Source: Clostridiales bacterium (GTDB lineage: Bacteria > Bacillota > Clostridia > Christensenellales > CAG-138). From it: DNA of 42,279 nucleotides. Both the position numbers and the translations under genes were made by a program. Below are positions 40,564 to 42,279 of the stretch, in pieces. Positions within the stretch are counted from its first letter, which is position 1, and each line of letters begins with the position of its first letter. The stretch spans positions 1-42,279 of the forward strand of contig CAKJYC010000013.1 of NCBI GenBank assembly GCA_918244965.1, given 5' to 3'. Below the pieces are notes generated by a model. The model saw only the letters and a program-made list of their open reading frames with translations. It did not search any database and was not told the DNA's origin.

Positions 40564-41991
40564 ATGAAAAAAGCGATAGTACTTGTTTTAGCGTTGTTAC
40601 TTGCACATATAGCTTGTGTTCCCACGCCAGACGATGAAGCGATTGTGCAAAAGAATCAAGATGAGATGCTACAACAAGCATCTGCGACAACAGAAACCAC
40701 CACATTTATAGCACAATCAGAAGAATATAAGTTTCATTACACAGAAGAATTGTTAGAAATTTCTATTGATGCACAAATTGTCGTTCAGAATAGTGTTCTT
40801 CCAATTGCGCGTGTCAATGCAAATGGTTTCAAACAAGAAACAGTTACAGCCCTGTATAATGTTCTGACTAACGGAGAAACATGTTACATGGATTTAAATA
40901 ATGTGCAAACGAAAGACGAGATAGCGCAAGAATTGGCAAGCATGATAAGTGCTCTGGACGATGGCAGTTATGCTCAAAGCGACCTGAACGAAGATGAGTG
41001 GAGGGTTGCAATAGAAGAATTGCAACAAGCATATCAAAACGCACCAGAGCAAATAACAAACGAAAAGCTCCCATCAGATGGAACCATGAAAACAGTCAAG
41101 GATTCATGGGGATCATTTTCTGTATTAGATGCGTATTCAAAACATCACCATATTTATGTAAACTCTTCAATTGATAATCATTTGCAAAGCGTTTTTAGAT
41201 ATGAAAGAATTCATTCACCAGAGTATTCGATGAGAAATGCTATCGAAATTAGAGAAATGTCCGAACAATCTGATCAAATAGAATTATCCTATCAGGAGGC
41301 AATTAAAACGGCAAAAGAACTAATGGATGTTTGCGGTATTCCTATGAATATTAGAGCAACATATCTTATTGATGATTCACATGACAGTTTGTCTGAAAGC
41401 GGTGAAACATCTGCGGTCAATTATGCATATCGTATATTCTTAGGCCGAGTGTTAAACAATGTAAATGTTACTATAGATGAGACTGAAACAAGCTCTAATA
41501 ATGAAGTCTTTCAGCAACCATGGGTAATGGAGAGTGCTCAGATTACGATAGATGCTAATGGGATTGCAAGTTTTCAATGGATTGAACCATTAGAAGTTAA
41601 TGAAATAATGATTGAAAAATCCAATCTGCTGTCTTTCTCGGAAATTCAAGCAATTGCTGAAAAAATGCTTCCGATTATCTATAAACCCATAACTCCGACA
41701 GATACATTATTAAAGCAATCTTATTCGATAACATGTAACGATATCCGGTTGGAATTAGTTAGAGTGCGAGAACATAATGCAACAAAAACATTGCGCGGGT
41801 TCCTAGTACCAGCATGGGTTTTCTATGGACAAATAATAGATACAAGACTACGTAAAGAAATTGGTCAAGATGTAGTTCGTTTTAGAGCGTACGGTGGTGT
41901 AGGAGGGGGCTCATATTATAAAGGACCAACTGTAATTCTCTGCATTAATGCAGTTGACGGAAGTATCATAAATCCAATTTTGGGGTATTGA
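40564..41991 (+). CDS. Lipoprotein, DUF6034-like (475 aa)
   Basis: An AGGAGG site precedes the ATG. The signal ends ALLLAHIAC (Cys18) followed by VPTPDDEAIVQKNQDEML, a start typical of clostridial DUF6034 lipoproteins. The body is beta-rich with acidic linkers and has a GGVGGGSYYKGPTVILCINAVDGSI end. It is the last gene before a terminator and probably belongs to the same surface operon. Function unknown; it may assemble with the membrane proteins. Confidence 0.68.
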   Translation: MKKAIVLVLALLLAHIACVPTPDDEAIVQKNQDEMLQQASATTETTTFIAQSEEYKFHYTEELLEISIDAQIVVQNSVLPIARVNANGFKQETVTALYNVLTNGETCYMDLNNVQTKDEIAQELASMISALDDGSYAQSDLNEDEWRVAIEELQQAYQNAPEQITNEKLPSDGTMKTVKDSWGSFSVLDAYSKHHHIYVNSSIDNHLQSVFRYERIHSPEYSMRNAIEIREMSEQSDQIELSYQEAIKTAKELMDVCGIPMNIRATYLIDDSHDSLSESGETSAVNYAYRIFLGRVLNNVNVTIDETETSSNNEVFQQPWVMESAQITIDANGIASFQWIEPLEVNEIMIEKSNLLSFSEIQAIAEKMLPIIYKPITPTDTLLKQSYSITCNDIRLELVRVREHNATKTLRGFLVPAWVFYGQIIDTRLRKEIGQDVVRFRAYGGVGGGSYYKGPTVILCINAVDGSIINPILGY

Positions 41992-42014
41992 ACGGTATTT
42001 AGGAATTACTTTAG

Positions 42015-42056
42015 CGAGCCAGAATGTCTAAATCCGTTCTGGCTCGTTATCCTTTC
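42015..42056 (+). terminator. Intrinsic terminator after lipoprotein gene
   Basis: CGAGCCAGAA pairs perfectly with TTCTGGCTCG over a 12-base loop. The T tract is weak (TTATCCTTT). Confidence 0.7.
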
Positions 42057-42061
42057 AATGC

Positions 42062-42279
42062 TTGAGCACAATTTATAAGAATCTGCGATTAGCATTGGCA
42101 TTACAGCGTGAATACTTCTAACATGAAAAGAAGTCGAATAAGGACGCAATAAAAAAAGTTAAAGTTGTTCCTTCGGTGTGCTTAAAGTTGGCCGATTTAC
42201 TTTTAGAGAGCGGCGAATACGAGGAAGTAATTGAAATAGCAGCTGCTGGGATTCGTAGTTCTGCGCAAGATCAGCCTTC
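42062..42279 (+). pseudogene. TPR-like fragment with in-frame stop, runs off the window
   Basis: One frame reads IYKNLRLALALQREYF, then a TAA stop (42119-42121), then HEKKSNKDAIKK and LADLLLESGEYEEVIEIAAAGIR to the right edge. The latter is TPR-like (A-x-L-x(3)-G-x-Y-E-E). No ATG or Shine-Dalgarno fits, so it looks like a decayed or interrupted gene. The continuation is outside the window. Confidence 0.35.

Overview
The window looks like a chromosomal piece of an uncultured GC-rich member of the Bacillota (class Clostridia). Supporting signs are an mrnC-rlmB-sigH run (Mini-RNase III, RlmB, sporulation-type SigH), strong Shine-Dalgarno sites, LytTR plus DUF3021 and DUF1538 plus PII pairs, Gly-rich Tim44-like zinc-ribbon proteins, and many surface proteins with Pro/Thr/Glu linkers. 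Genus cannot be given from the sequence alone.

Layout. (1) 1-5400: a secreted endonuclease I running off the left edge, a tiny Cys-rich lipoprotein with its own promoter and terminator, a zinc-ribbon membrane protein, and two paralogous Tim44-like zinc-ribbon proteins. (2) 5408-11022: a MalY/PatB aminotransferase, then a co-oriented string with a small Cys-rich protein, LytTR regulator, DUF3021 membrane protein, MscS channel and three envelope proteins. (3) 11112-16788: TspO, then mrnC-rlmB-sigH-argS-serS. (4) 16879-22735: two surface proteins on the minus strand, divergent from a cobT-cobU-cobS-cobU-like-cobC operon that assembles the cobalamin nucleotide loop. (5) 22783-25914: a TrkA-C membrane protein divergent from a DUF1538 transporter-like protein and a tandem PII-like protein. 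(6) 25970 to about 34290, minus strand: a compact head-morphogenesis cassette of a podovirus-like phage (small and large terminase, portal, scaffold-like protein, N4-gp56-type capsid, adaptor, propeller-like protein and three unknowns). No integrase, repressor, replication, tail-fibre or lysis genes are visible. (7) About 34290 to the right end: an abrupt switch to AT-rich DNA. It carries a Schlafen/AlbA-type regulator, an ECF sigma factor with a DUF4367 anti-sigma-like protein, two small secreted proteins, two multi-spanning membrane proteins, a large lipoprotein and a decayed TPR-like fragment. This part looks horizontally acquired.

How genes may work together. The LytTR operon has a pair of direct repeats of LytTR-site type just upstream of its promoter, embedded in the terminator of the preceding gene, which suggests autoregulation. 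The DUF1538 and PII genes look like a transporter with its own nitrogen or energy sensor. In the AT-rich island the two secreted-protein genes share an almost identical bipartite promoter-like element with the same spacing, just downstream of the ECF sigma and anti-sigma genes. This is a candidate self-contained sigma regulon and one of the two most interesting parts of the window. The other is the intact but minimal capsid cassette, which could be a remnant prophage, a satellite, or a domesticated particle.

Three genes (tspO, mrnC, DUF1538) have sigma-A type promoters whose predicted start falls on or next to the ATG and lack a Shine-Dalgarno, so they are candidates for leaderless translation. 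No tRNA, rRNA, CRISPR array or insertion sequence was recognised.
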